From: Struthidea cinerea
Taxonomy: Eukaryota; Chordata; Aves; Passeriformes; Corcoracidae
Direction: 5' to 3'
Length of the DNA stretch: 64,000 bases
Assembly: GCA_013397865.1 (NCBI GenBank)
Contig: VZTI01002054.1
Coordinates: 124,001 to 188,000 of the forward strand
Made by a program: the position numbers and the translations under genes. Positions 1 through 13,639 of the stretch are shown here, piece by piece. The first letter of the stretch is position 1. The number at the start of each line of letters is the position of its first letter. The notes beneath the pieces were generated by a model. That model had not been told where the DNA came from. It did not search any database and was given only the letters and a program-made list of their open reading frames with translations.

Positions 1-2119
1 CGCACTACTCTGAAATGCAATTCACTACTTAAGAGCAGGGAAATTCAGTGCCCTGTAAATGCTTCCTCTCTGCATCATACCACAATTAAATGTCATAAAT
101 ATGTAGGAGCCACTGAGGCATATAGAAAGGAATGCCCTCAGCAACACTGGGAGTTTCCTGCAAGCCAGGAACAAGGTAGAAAATGAAAGAAGTTCAAGTC
201 TTATGAAAGAAAGCAGGAGATACAATCTCTTTAAACGTGCAGGCCAAAGCTAAGGTTAGGAAGTGGGGGCACACAACGGGGTTGGGCAGCTGGCTCTGAG
301 CAGTGGTCTGATCCTGCTTTGAGCCACTGCTGCTGAGCACAACCAGTGCAGAACTGTAATGTGCTTCAGTGCACCCCACGCCAGAGTCCTGCAGACAAGT
401 CTGGCCTTTTGGACTAGCAAACAGAGCTCTGCTGCTCCACTGGGACTTTATCACTCACTCCATTAGGATCTGGAAGGAATCCATCCTACAGCTTTGGACT
501 CCAGTTGCTTATTTGTTATTTATTATTGTTTTTATTATGGTAGCCTTAAACGGCCCAAACATACAAAGGTACCACAGGGTTCAGCCTTGACGAGAAGCAG
601 ATGAGGAGGAAGACCCTGCCTACAGTAATAAAATGCAGAAAGCTGATGTAGCAATGCTAAAAGGCTTTTGTGTAGTTTCCTTCTCACTACCCCGTCTCTT
701 GGTTCCTAGGGATGTAGGAGACAGAGTCCTAGTACTACTCTGCAGTATTACTATTAGGAGGACATACTTTCAAGGCAGCAGAAACTGCAAGCAGCTTCTG
801 CCTCCTTTGGCCAGAGACAGGTTCTAATAGTACTGCTGCATTCAGAGGCACCTTTTATTACCAATAGGTCCTGTGATGTTCACAGGGCTGCTGCTCGTGC
901 AAATATAAAATGAGAGGTATAAAGATCTGGCACTAATCATCATTTATCCACAATTGCCTTGTTTGTGCCAGGTTTTAAACTTCACACTTCAGCCGTTTTG
1001 TGGGGAGGAAGATTTTTACCAGAGCTCTGTTCACAACAATTCAAATTCATCGTTCAATTTATGCTGGGGAATGTGTAAAAAGTTCTTCTCCCATATGCAG
1101 AAGTGGCTGAAGAGATCTTGCTCAACCATAGCACAGAGTGCTATACCCCACTGCACAACAGAAGCTGAACTCAAGAAGTTTCAGCAAACAAAATTACACA
1201 GTTCAGGAAATTAGAAGCCTGCTAAAAGCAAGGATTGTAATGGAAAATATTTTGCAACCCTAACTCTAGCTGTTTCTAGAGAGATAAGCAGAGGATAGCC
1301 AAATTGAAATCCAGCTAAAACATCTGGACTAATTCTTCTGCAAAATGTGCCATAGAATTTTTATTAAAAACACAGGCAGTGCCCTTGACAGCCCAATGCC
1401 TTATAAAAGCAAGGTGAGTCTATTGACTCAAGCCACCTACAGAACTAGTAATACCACTTCCCTCAGCATTTTCATTACTCCAAGAGGTTTTCCATTTAAA
1501 TTCACATCAGAGCCAGCTCTGTTTTGCTGGTTAGCTCTGATGAAATTATATCAGAGGAGATCTGACTTAATGCTGATTTTAATAACCCTCTTTAATTTTT
1601 TTTTCTTTTTTTTTTTGTGATGGAGGCAGAGACTGCCCTAAGTAGTATACTTTTAAGAACTACCAGTTATTATATTAATAATAACATAAATACAGAAGTG
1701 ACAGGTACATTTATAATTGCACAGCTTGCCTGTGATATTGGTATAGCAGAAAAAGTTTCAAACCTACAATAAGAATGTCAGTAAGAATGACTATAGGTAA
1801 CCTGGGATTAGTTACTTCCTCTGAAATTGGAAATTACTGAAATTACTCAAATTATCAGAGCTGTTTGGGAACACCTATACACATACCACTTGTCCTATGT
1901 GCTGTTTGGGAATATATCAACTAATGGCAAATTATTTGGTCAGTTAGGTGATACACAGTGATGGACTATCCCTAACTGTCTATTATTATATCAGAGACAG
2001 TTTTTCATCTAAATCGGATTAAAAAACCATTTTTGTTTCCCATGTTTATAGAATACAGCAGATATGCATCTGAATGATGTTATCTTTTCTAATACATACA
2101 GTAGTGTGGTATTAACACA
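1..2119. other. Unique non-coding sequence, no gene seen
   Basis: This stretch is AT-leaning, with stop codons frequent in all six frames. The reading frames present are under 100 codons and have low-complexity or unfamiliar translations. A T-rich run sits at about 1591-1617. I see no RNA gene, no recognisable transposon and no convincing exon with paired splice sites. Intergenic or intronic vertebrate sequence is the best description. Confidence 0.7.
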
Positions 2120-2400
2120 GGTTTGGGCCAAGATTTTCAGAAATAGGAGCCTAATTTTAAGATTCCACCATCCATATTTAGTGTTGGAAATCAACAACAT
2201 TTTTCACAGAGTTCCAGCAGCTCCTACTGAAATCAGTGGGTGTCAGAGCTCTTGGAAGTTGAACCACTAATTCAAGAAACCCAAGGGAGAGTTAAGAGCC
2301 AAGTTTTCATCTCCTCATGTTTGAAAATCTGGGGATAAGATTCTGTATGTACCAAAATTCCAATCCACTTCAATGAAGCCAGGATTTTTCTCTAATCTGG
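2120..2400. repeat. Decayed ancient dispersed repeat (family unnamed)
   Basis: Several phrases here resemble a very old dispersed repeat that I recall as abundant in turtles and crocodilians and decayed in birds. Examples are 'gggccaagattttcagaa' near 2127, 'ctcctactgaaatcagtggg' near 2221 and 'cacttcaatgaagccagg' near 2367. The match is fragmentary and judged by eye. No ends or target duplications are visible. It could instead be chance similarity, so the boundaries are approximate. Confidence 0.3.
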
Positions 2401-5400
2401 AACTGGTTTCTGAGAAAACCAGGTTACCCTGAGAGGCACAACCAAAAGCGGGGGATGTAGGCCCTTCCAGCACACAAAAGCATAAGGTCAGCCAGGAATT
2501 TTATAAAATAACTATTCTGCTATCTTAGGTTTTTCTGACATTTTTGACAGGCTGGTTAGAATATTTATTGTTTTAAATTTTCCTGTATTCTGAGCATTGT
2601 TACAGACATGAAAGTAAAAGATCATTTTCGCCTGTGGGAAGACATGATCCAAATCAATACTGTACATATGTGATGCAGTGGGAAAATGCAGAGACTTCTC
2701 ATAGGTTATCAGCTTCCAAGACAGTTATATTACAGGCATGTTCAGGGATTGGAAATGCAGTTCAAGTGGTCTTGGAGCGTAATTGATTTTCCTCTAGTTA
2801 CTATTATTGAATGCCCCTCTAAACAGCTTTCTAGAAAGCATTTCTGCAACTGTCACAGGCAGGAAGAGGGGCTTCTTGACAGCAGAGAAGTGAGGCAGGG
2901 AGTGACATGCAAGACCCAAAGCTGTTCTCTGCCCTTTGCTCATCCTCTCCTCTTTGTGCCCATGGGGCACCTTGGAGATTCAGGTCTGCTTCCAGAGCTG
3001 CTGCTGGCAGCTGAGACTGCACTGCAATCAGGACATATTTATACACATTATATCCTTATGGATGTGAAACTCTGGAAGACAGGCAGATTCACTCCCTACC
3101 TATGTCATCAAAACCAGAGTTACGCCCAGTCAGGCCAGCAGCAAGCCCTTTGGCTCCATCTGTGGTGAATCATGCCAGCGTGGAACCTGATTCTTCAGGA
3201 GAGATAACATTGTAGCTCAAATTTTTAATAAACAAGGCCAGGCTTGAGCTTCCTCTGTGTAAAACCACACAGGGTCTCTTTCAGTTTCAGGAGGTGAGAA
3301 CCAAAATTATACTCTGCCTCCAAACAAAAGCTCACTTTTATCAGTTTCCAGGATTTTCCTAATGCCAATGTTGTGGTTCTCATTTCTCCACAAAAACATT
3401 GCTAGTAATGGAGCCATCTCTTGAAAACTTCCAGGATTTATAGCCAGACTGGCAGCATGTTCAATATGTAATTGTTTTTTGGAACAATCATAATCTTATT
3501 AGTTGCTAGTCTCCCCTACCAAGATAAATTTAAAGGAAATCAATCTGCTGACACTTCCCTGATAATTCTGGCAATTCTAACCTTTAAATTTAGCAGTTGC
3601 ACTGAGTGTATACCTTGAGGGTGTGAAACCCTAAGGCTTCCAGTTAAGAATTAAACAGTTAACTACTAGCAGTGAACAAAGACCATTTACTGGCAAAAGC
3701 CCTGACTCTGTCCAATCAGGATTGCAGGAAGACATTGAAGCAACTTTGTCACCAAGTTCAAGCAAAGATTTAATGCAATTATCTGGATGGGTAACAAACA
3801 TCAGAACGTCATTAGTAGAGACAATCATTTTATGCTGCTTCAGACGAGAAATAGGTTGTGTCCCCTGACCTTCTTCCCTGGGTCCTGTGGTGCTAGAAGG
3901 AGGTTTCAAATCATAGATTATCTGCTCTTTGGGACTGGTAAAGGTTTTGAGTTATCTGGCTATGTTTACAAAGTACCCCTGCTTAGTGTTAGCTGGATTT
4001 ATTTCTTTAGTGGAAATTCAACTGCTCTGGCTGAATATCAAACGCTGAATAACTATTTCTGTTCTTGAAATTCTAATCTTTGGGAGAATGAAAATCTTGC
4101 AATCAAAAATCCAGTTTACTCAATAACATTAGATTAGTAATTACACTGCCAGCAGTGGCTAATGGTGAAAAAGTATTATTTTGGCTGCACAGTCATACAC
4201 ATCCAAATGAAAACCTGATATAAGCTCTGCAACCATTTGTTTACAAAATTCGGCCCACTGAACACACACACACAAATGTATGAATTGAAAACATAAATAT
4301 AGAGGTTAGATGTGACCAGAACACTTAAAGGTATTTGTGTGGCATGTTTATGTGCCATGCAATGTGTGCTCAGCATAGCATGGATGCTCGTATGCTGTCA
4401 CACCAGCCGTGGTCAGAGAGGTGAACAGGCATGGGGCTCTGCAGCCAGCCTGGAGAGACAGGTCATGTCTTGGAGGGGCAAATCAAGAGATTTACAGGTG
4501 AGTCAAAATGAGGGTTGACCTCTCCCAAATGTCTAAATCCATGGCACTGAGTGGCTGCATCCAACCTGGTCTGCAGAGATTTGACAGAATACTGCTTGTT
4601 GCTATCTGGCCACTTTGTAACCTCTTTTCAGCTGTGCAATTATACAATGAATACACAACATCTGGTTTCTGTTACGTTTGAAACACGCCTCATCAGTGTT
4701 TGAATGAGAGGGTATGCTGGTGAACAGCTCTGGAAGGCTGATGCAGCAGCAGACAACACTGCCTTTCCACTGATAGCTCTGGCATTCTCGCAGCAGCCAA
4801 TGTGGTCACAATGGTATGTGGCTGGCATTTGCTGATTGGAATTTATTGATACAACTCGTTACAGAGGAGTCTATTTGAGAGTGCCCCCTCCTTACACTGG
4901 AATGTTTCACAAGCAGGAAATATCACATCCTCAGCCAGCCTGGATCCCCACTACTGCTGGAGAACAGGGGATGGTGCAGCTGGCAGAGTTGATGGCACTT
5001 TGCAAAATGGCTGAAGCTTGGCAGTAAGGAGGAGAAAATGGCCTGATTTTGTATTGTATTCTCTTTTCCCAGCATAGTTTGGGACTTTTTTTTTCCCCGT
5101 CTCTAGCTAAATCAAAGCTACAGCTCCCTGTAGGTACTCTGAACGGGAGACACTACAAGAGCTGTTGAAACAAAAAGAGAGCTAAAGAAAAACAGGTATA
5201 AAATATCCATTAATACATTTGGGTTAGAAATCAAAGGAAACTTCTGGTCATGAGAGGATGAGAGACAGAACTAGATTCTAATATGAAAAGAGGAAAGAAA
5301 AAATTAATCTCATTTATGGGTAGGATTAGAACACACAGCTGACTGCAGAAGCTGGAAACTAGACTTGAAAAGTTTTCCCACCAACATTTTTCTGTCTCCT

Positions 5401-7210
5401 CCAGGAGATGGAAAACAGAGGCATTTTCCAGACATGGCTCAAAAGGATGGCTCTAGTTCTCTGGCTGCCTGATTACAACTGCAGCTCTGAATCCCAGATC
5501 TGTGACTGCAGGGTGACAATCTGGAGCCTGAACTGGGCATTTATACACATTCATCACAGCCTAAGGATGAGAAGCCCTTATTAAGGCATCGGAATGTGAA
5601 AATATGGGCCCCTGCTACTAAATGTCCCCTTCCCAGAGCTGCTTGGTCCAGCTCACAATCCAACTCATAAAGGCGCATCCTTTAGTCCAAGTTCATATTA
5701 TGAATTGTAATACTGAAAGTTATTTTTATCATCCTTCAGAACAAAATCATTACTTTCCATTTCTAGATTTTGTCCTCCTCTCTTCCCGCCAGTAAAAAAT
5801 ACATTTTCTACAAAGGCAGACATTTTCCCACAACACTTTAACTGAACAGCAGATTTCTACTCAAAAACCATAGGCAGGCAATTTTTGAAGAACTGTTCTT
5901 AACTGACAGAAGAAATCCAATGTGGTTTTCTTACCTTGCTAAAGAACATGAACTAATATTTTCTTTTATGATCCTTTCTTTACACAATTCAGCATTAGAA
6001 CCTGGATTTTGAACACTTGAAATCTTAATTGAATCTCCTCAGCATACATGAAATCACTGAAACACTGTTCATTGTATAAATAATGCTGGAGAAAATCAAT
6101 CCTGAACTAAGCACCAGTAACTATCATTAAGATTTAGGCAGATCTTTTACAAAGTGTCCCACTTCAGGATTTTGTATGCTGTTTATATCTCAAGACAAAA
6201 TACAGAGCAGGAATTAATCTCTATCCATATTCTTATCCATTTAAGTGAGTGATGACAGGTACTATATAAACATCAACATGTGTGATAAACTGAGTTGATT
6301 TTAATTCACTGATCTGACTGAAGAAGTTATTGTGCTGAAAGGTATTTTGAGAATCAGGCAAATACAGTGAATTGGCTGACTGGAGTGAGTCTTGCTCACC
6401 CTTTGGTGACTACAGTCTGCCCCTGACTGACCACATGTGCTATTGAGCGATGTGCACATGCAGATGTTCGAGTCACGCCACTCAGCCAAGGTCCAGGTGT
6501 CTGCTGCCCCAAGATATTGTAAACTATGGCTTGTTACTCAAAGGAGTTTTTGTATCAGGACATGCTCTGCCATGGCAGCTAAATCCCACTTATGAATGAA
6601 AACATTCACCAAGTTCCTCTTATGTCAGGTATTTTTCCCTCCGTTACATGTCCCAAGCTAATTATAGAATTATCTGAAAGGCTTTCTAAGTGAAAATGAC
6701 TGTAAAACACAGTTCAGTTTTGCAATTATGTTTCCTCTTTCTATCCTGTGAGGCTAAAGATTAACTGATTTCATTCTAACATGCTAGTTTTTTGATAACT
6801 TCATAATGTTTCCTAATCTCTGACTAACTTCCAATTTATGAGTTAGCTGCTGTAAAATAGGGAACGAAATACCGTGATGAACAACTTTTCAACACAAACA
6901 GTGAGGGAGAAAGGCGGAGAAACAGAATATATAGAAACAACTCAGTTTTACTGCGATTCATAGGAATACCAGGCTACATTATGGACTAGTTTTAACTATG
7001 AGAATACTCTTCATAATTTTTGATGACTTCTAATATATTTCAATGTCTTAATGTTTTAAAACTTCCATGCTAATATTTTGGGAATTAAATGTTCTTGTTT
7101 TCATTTTAAAACATTCTACCAAGGGAGAAAAGAATGTTTAAAAATATGAAGAGTCAATATCTAAATGACACTCAAATGCTTTTTTCTTTGATAAGTTACA
7201 AAACATAACC
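2401..7210. other. Unique non-coding sequence, no gene seen
   Basis: The longest open frame (2686-3168, 160 codons, plus strand) has no recognisable domain, no flanking splice sites and no codon pattern suggesting selection, so I do not treat it as a gene. A short (AC)n run lies near 4262-4274. Nothing else stands out. Confidence 0.65.
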
Positions 7211-7217
7211 ACTTATA

Positions 7218-7250
7218 GGTTGTCTCAGATTTGGGTGAGACAACCCAAAT
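7218..7250. other. Two overlapping, mutually exclusive hairpins
   Basis: A 10-bp perfect inverted repeat (ggttgtctca at 7218-7227, tgagacaacc at 7236-7245) has an 8-nt loop. Overlapping it, an 8-bp perfect inverted repeat (atttgggt at 7229-7236, acccaaat at 7243-7250) has a 6-nt loop. The second uses the loop and part of the right arm of the first, so only one can form at a time. No gene, terminator or promoter context is visible, and the function is unknown. The pairing is directly seen; any biological role would be speculation. Confidence 0.6.
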
Positions 7251-10200
7251 GCTTTCAGCATTTTGATATTTTCAGAAAGAGAATATTGATTTCTGGGCAG
7301 GAAGTTGGCACTCGAATTTTACAAACCAATGATGCACACAAACCAATTATGGGGTGGTCTTCATGCTCATTTCATTACTAAATTCTGTCTTTCAGACTCT
7401 TTCCAGTACCAGCATCCAATAAAGAGCATGTTCTTCTCTTTTTCCTCCTTGGAATTGTTGAGTATCCAAGGACAAAAACAGCACTGCTACCTTCCCCTGG
7501 CTGCTGCAGGACCATTGATGGAGGAGCGCCGAGGCAGCTCGCTGTGCCGGGCTGCTCTGCATGTCTGCTGCTCTCCGAGGGAATCGGATCAACTGCATGT
7601 AGTAGAAACTCTTCCAGGCAAATTAGACAGCCTCACTGTGCCCGTGTTGATTACCCCATTGTTCCTCACAGCAGTAGCCAGTCTGATGCCCCAGGAAATG
7701 TTGGAGATGTGGTTCAAGTCCTGTAAGCTCTTCAGAGCATGAAAAGTAAATCTGACCTGTCCCAAAAGAATCTGAAAGAAGCTGGTGCATATGCATATAT
7801 TTCTCTCCTAAGATTATTTGGGTCCATCCTCTGCTGTGTGAGATGTGGAGCAGGGATACAGACCCAGTGCAAGGACAGTTGAACTCTGAAGGATGCAGTT
7901 GAAATGGTATGTGAGTTCAGTGAATAACTTCTGGCAGTTATGGACGGCGGTGGCCAATTAAATGAAAGGGAGGGCAAAAAACATTATCATAAGCCCTGTA
8001 CTGAGAAGGAACAAATGTTCTCAGTAGACTAATAACAGCATTGCCTTGCACTGCAGCATCCTCATTAATTCTGTCAGCCTGTTCCTAGTAAAATGGGACC
8101 CAACACCCAATAGTTACTTGTGCCTATGTTTTTCAGTATTGACTAAACCAGCTTTGACAAACACTCATTAATCCCATAACTGCCTTCCGTGACAGATCAG
8201 AGCATGCCCTGATTTGATTTGCATTTGCTGCTGAAGATCACACGCTGAGTCAGACACAAGTGGAATCCAGGAATCCTGCTTCTGTCTCCTGCATTACCCA
8301 CCCAGAACTCCAGCTGGCAACTGATTTCATCAATCATTTCAGTGTTTAGGGGGTGCCAGTCACCAGACTGCAGGGTCCAGGAGGAATAGTTACCTCAGTG
8401 CTTATGAAAATGGGAAGAACTGCATTCCCTGCGCATGGCTGTGGGTGCACACACATAGACTTTTTCAAGAAACTTCTCATTAGATGACAGCCTCAGTCCT
8501 AAACAAAGGAGAAAGGCAGCTCTCTGATGCACTGAGCATGGCTTGTTTCCTTAGAAAACTCTGTATAGATATATCAATAAAATCCGTTTAGATGTTTTCA
8601 TTAAATCTGCATTTTTCCAGAGTTGCCAAATACTGCCCAGGTAGGAGCCATCACAGAAAAACTGCACAGGGTGCAATTAAAGACTGTAATTTTATTCAGA
8701 TACACTGGGGACTTAAAGCTGTGCAGGTGATATTAATTATGGCATGTACTATCTGCTTTGTGTTTGACCTTGTAACCTAAATAATTTTCTCGTAATATAA
8801 TTTTGGGACGGTGTGGTATGCACTTCTGAAAGACTGTATAGCCTTCTTCATCTGCCACAGAGTTTTGGTAAGTAACTGGCAAATATTCAGCTAAATGAAG
8901 TCTCTCCAGCAGTCTGGATGAGGAACATGTGTACGCTCAGGCCTGAGAATGTTCTTGGTGTTAGTCAATGCAGTAACCTTTGGCCGTGGATGACACAACC
9001 TCTGCCAGTGGCTTGCTGGCATTTGTGTCTGCCTGCATGCAATGGAAGGCCTGAAGTCTGGCTGGCTGTCTTTGTTTCATGCTGGTTTTATAAGCTGCCT
9101 ACCATAGAATCCCTAAGCTCCCTCTATGATAATTGAAATATGCAGAAATTAAGATAACATAGTACCTGAAAATGCAAAATTCCCAAGTTCAATCGTGATT
9201 ATGCCTGTGTCAAAACTGTAAGATTTGGTCTTATATGTTGATTATTAGCAAGGGTCTCAACTTCCAGGTTGTTCTAAATTTTTATGTTGACTTTCTAAAC
9301 CCCAAGATTTAGCTATTTTGCACAATCACACACTTGATGACCTCTTTCAAGCACAGATTTCATCAGCTGTCTACCTTCTGTGTTTGCAAAGTCTTAGGAA
9401 TAAATTCAATCTTGCAAAATATATAAACTGCTTTCTGTCACCTTAAAATAGACAGTGGTTCTGCCAGAGAGATGTGAAAAACAGGTTACCGGTTGGACAT
9501 TGTGGGGTTATAACCAATGCATCATTTTTTAAAATTGATTAATCAGGAAAGGAAGGTTGGGGTAGTTTTATAGCAAATGGTAGTTTTCTTCCTTTCTCAT
9601 AACAGTATGCTATAGGAAGCAATAGACCACAGAAAATGGCTACCCCCTTTGATTTTACTGCAGATCTGGCCACAGGAAATGTTGCACTTTTGGATCAAGC
9701 AGGATAAACAGCAAGGACTTCCTCTTTTGTGAAATCATCTTTAAGCAGCACCTCTCCCCAGGAAAATAGGTTTTCCACTTTACATAATGTTGCAGCAGCA
9801 GTGGTTTGTTCCTAAGTTTTTTCTGGGTAGGTTATGAACTTTACAGCTCTGACCACAGATCAGTTATTTATCATAACAGGAAAGATGAGACCAAAGATAT
9901 TTCCTAACCTTCTCTTTGCAGATCAGAGAGAAGCAAGGCAACAAACATGAATGCTTCATAATCAACTGACAAAGATTATACAGAAATATTAATTCTTCTC
10001 TTCTAATCATATTTGGTTGAATTCATCTGCAATTTTAAACAGCAAGGAGCAAATCAATAAACAGTTTCACTCAAATCTCTTCTCCAATGCAGCATGATCA
10101 GTCTTTCAAAAGTAGATATGCTGGTACAAAAAGAATGATTTTGTCTAGAGACAAACTAAGGAAGGCAGTAGAGAAATATCCCATTTCTGTAGAATACTCC

Positions 10201-11250
10201 TCCATTTGATATCTGTAACAGGTGTTCCCATGTATCTTGGCAGTATATAAAAAACATGAAAAATGTCTTTGAAGTACTGCTGGAGACAAAAAGCTTTTCC
10301 TCATCTAATATATTTGCCCTTCAAGAATTGCCCCTCTTCATCAGTGAGCCTGAAAACACTGAAATCTAGCGGCAGATCTAGCATATTTTGTATGCTGCAG
10401 CAGAAAATTAGTAACTGTAGGAAAGTGGGTTCCTACTTTACAGTGCCATATGACAAGTTGCACATAGCTGGGATTGCTCAAGTTACTGTACCACAAACCT
10501 AAAGTGCAGAGTGTATTTCATACAGGACCAGATTGCAGAACTTAACCACAGGCCTGCAATGTGCTGGTGCAGAGCTGCGCTTTTGGAGGGGGAGATGGGA
10601 CAGATACCAACCTCTCCAAAGCTAATTCAGAGCAGTCACCAACAAGCATGATTGCAAGTAAAATACTTAATAAATGAGGGATTAGTCACAAGTACCTAAA
10701 CTTTTTACACCAGGCACCTTGGAGGAGTAGCGTTGAGTCCCTCTTCAAACACTACTCCACATTGTCACACACATCAATTGCTCCAGTTCATGAGGAAAAC
10801 CTGGAGTAAGCACCTTGACTCCACACTTGTCAGTGAAAGTAGGACAGCCTGTTACGCTTGTCCTACGTCTAGGTAGCATTTTGCTACCAGTCCTGGAGAT
10901 TTCAGGGTCATGCTCTCAACTTGCTTTTCCAGCTAGCACTGTGTTCACACTATGTTCAGGTGCCCTCAGCCTGTTTTAACAGGTTGCTTCTGGCATGTTC
11001 CTCAAGTATGCTGGTCACCACAAAATTAATAAAAAAAGGAAGACCAACTGCAGTCCTTTGCAACTCAGGACACTGCCTTGGGAAGATCTTTCCTACTCAT
11101 CTTAGGTGACGGAAATGCATTCAGACAAGCACTCAGAGGAGGTGAACATCATTGGTCACACTACAGAAAACACATCTGATCAAAAGGCTGAAGTCATGAG
11201 GCTCTAGCACTGGCTTCAGTAAACTTTGGATCAGATTCCTTATGAATTAG
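7251..11250. other. Unique non-coding sequence, no gene seen
   Basis: A slightly GC-richer patch lies at about 7500-7570. The 145-codon frame through it (7305-7742, plus) matches no family I know and lacks splice-site support. The remainder is AT-leaning with no recognisable mobile element or RNA gene. Confidence 0.65.
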
Positions 11251-11270
11251 TTTTGTTTTGTTTTGTTTTG
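11251..11270. repeat. (TTTTG)4 microsatellite
   Basis: Four perfect TTTTG units lie inside otherwise unique sequence. Short arrays like this are common in vertebrate genomes, and nothing nearby suggests a poly-A tail of a retroposon. Confidence 0.9.
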
Positions 11271-11790
11271 ACATCAGTTGGACACTTCCTAGTTCACATG
11301 AGCCTGAACACACAAACAGGACTCAGCATGTTGGAACTGCAAACCATACAAAGAAATCGTGCAAGCCTGAATTTGCTGAGGCTTGCCTCAAAATGAAACA
11401 TGGGTGATCTACAGTTTATGGAGCGTAAACTCCAGGCTTCTGGCTGTAAAGAACACACTGCCACTTCTCCATGCCTGTGCATTAGACACCACAGAGATAT
11501 TGAAACACTATCTTGACTTTAATTCAAAACAATGCCCAACTCAACAAAAGGTTTTCAATTCTTTCCTTGCTGGAAACAACATCAAGAGAATATATGCAAT
11601 TAGCACTTAAAAAATTTTGAGTAGCTCCCAGCCACCTCACCAGTGTATCTCAAGTAAGATTAACACTTCCAGATTGAGAAGTATGGTCTTTATGAGCCTG
11701 CCACTAAACTTTGTGCTTTATTCCTGCAGCCAAAGCTAGCCTTAAAGGCTGTGGCCATCTTGCTGTGCTTAGAAAATCCTTCGTAATTCA

Positions 11791-11810
11791 GATAGATAGA
11801 TAGATAGATA
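11791..11810. repeat. (GATA)5 microsatellite
   Basis: Five perfect GATA units are followed by GG. It is likely length-variable between individuals, and no adjacent element explains it. Confidence 0.9.
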
Positions 11811-11948
11811 GGTCATCAGCAAATAAATTTAAATGCCATTGTTACTGAAATTACTGAATTTTCTCTGAATGCAAGCAATGCAAGTCTGGCTGTTATGCAA
11901 ATATACAAAATTTAGTCAGTTTGATTCTTTAACAAAAATTCTACTTTG

Positions 11949-12504
11949 TCTGGTGTCCTGGACAGGGTTAATTTTTGTGTTAATTTCTGCAGTAGCTGGG
12001 AGGGGGCATGTCCAGGACTCAGAGGTTATTCTACACCACCTCACATCATTGCAAGGGGTGGGAGAGGGAGTCTCTTCCAGGAAGAAGGGATTCCTTGCAG
12101 TCGAGCAAGCATGGCAGATGGAGCAGGAGGGTAACAATTGTCCCAAGCCAGAGAGAGTGAGTTGGATAATGCTGGACCCAAGGTAGAGGGAGCAGTTGGG
12201 GGAGGTGGCTGCATTCAGGTATTGTGTGTTGTCAGGGGTTTCCATAGTGAGCAATAATGTTTCTTTTCTTGCACCCTCTGTCAATAATGTTGTTTCTGTT
12301 ACTGTTTGTTTTCCTATCTCGTTGTTTCCAGTAAATTGTTCTTATCTCAACCTGTGATCTTTACTTTTTGTGCCTCGAAGTCTCTTCTCCATCCCACCAC
12401 AGGGGAGAGGGGGAAAGGGGAGGAGCAAGCAAGCAGCAGTGTGGTTTGGAGTCTCAGTGAGAGCACTAAACTGGGGAGTGCCATTCCTGAACGACAACAT
12501 CTGG
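11949..12504 (+). mobile_element. Solo LTR of an avian ERVL-like endogenous retrovirus, with target-site duplication
   Basis: The LTR proper is 11954-12499 (546 bp). It opens with TGTCCTGG and ends in CA, and is flanked on both sides by the 5-bp direct repeat TCTGG (11949-11953 and 12500-12504). A 5-bp duplication is the usual size for ERVL-type integration. Inside are phrases I recognise from the widespread bird LTR of this type: 'acagggttaattttt' near the 5' end, 'ttgttcttatctcaacct' near 12336 and 'ctccatcccacca' near 12387, followed by a purine-rich tract. A variant poly-A signal, AGTAAA, lies at 12330-12335. No second LTR or gag-pol sequence is present nearby, so the provirus was lost by LTR-LTR recombination. 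Family assignment is from memory; the ends and duplication are directly visible. The reading frames across it are not genes. Confidence 0.85.
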
Positions 12505-13595
12505 TAAAGAAAATTTGACTGATGCCGTTTTTGAAACAAGACCCTTCTGTTTAGGCAGAAATGGCATTTATAATAAATATAGTACTGGTGGAAGAAAGAC
12601 AAATCTATTGTCTGAGAAGAACAAGCTATTTAAATTCCACAGTGATGGAAAAATTGAAGGGAAAGAGATGGCTGAGGGGCTTTGTGAGTCGCACAATGCC
12701 TTGAGTGCTGCAATGAGAGCAGAAAATAATAGTGATCTGCTTTAGAGATTGTGTCTGTTTCAAGCACTCATCATTTCAAACAATGATGACAACTCTTCCA
12801 GTCTCATTTTGGTACTGTTGCTGTTACAGAAACTTTCTCTGTCCTCATCAGCTCAATTATGTGTCTTTACAACACTAATGAATCACAGCTGACACTTCCA
12901 GGACTCAGCCTCTTTTGAAGGTATTTGCTTCCTTCATAAGCTCTTTGGTCAAGTTTTAAAACTTATTTTCAGAGGCTGGGTGAATAGTATGAAGAGATTT
13001 TGAGGATTCATTGAGAAACACGTCAAAACAGCAATGACTGTTTATGTATTGGTACTTCTACCACTGACACCTTTCTAAACGATGCCTTTAAATTTTTGAG
13101 AGGCAGTCAGATGTAGACAAAATGATAATACAAATAAATAAAATAAATGCAGATTCCCTTGTCTGGTATCTTGAGTGCCTGTTATCTCGTTTGCTGGGAC
13201 TAAGCTTTTACGTCTACTGATGAAAATTTGCTACAGGTACTCATAAGGGCTCAGGGCAAGAAGTACTTCTTCTGGTGGTTTGGGGTACTCTTAGGCACTT
13301 GATCATTTAACCAATTTTGGAAAAAAGACTCACACTTCCAAGGATTAGATCCACCAAAGGCCATTACAATGCTCACTTTTAAGAGCTCAGCCATCCAGGA
13401 GAACCTGTAACCCTGAATACAGCTTGCTGTAAAAGACTCCAAGAAAGGACAAGTGTAGAAAAATCAATGATGTAAAACAGCCTTTAGTAGATGCCAAAAA
13501 GAGAGATATATCTATGTCCCTAACTATGTGTAAGTTTTCCTCTGGACTGCAAAGACACAGTACCCACTACCCACATCCCTGCCTGCAGGCTGATA
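12505..13595. other. Unique non-coding sequence, no gene seen
   Basis: This is AT-leaning spacer between the solo LTR and the next GC-richer segment. It holds a short AAATA-rich run near 13130-13147 and nothing else recognisable. Confidence 0.65.
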
Positions 13596-13639
13596 TTCTA
13601 GCAGCACCAGTGTTGCTGCTGTGTTAGATGGTAAAGTGC

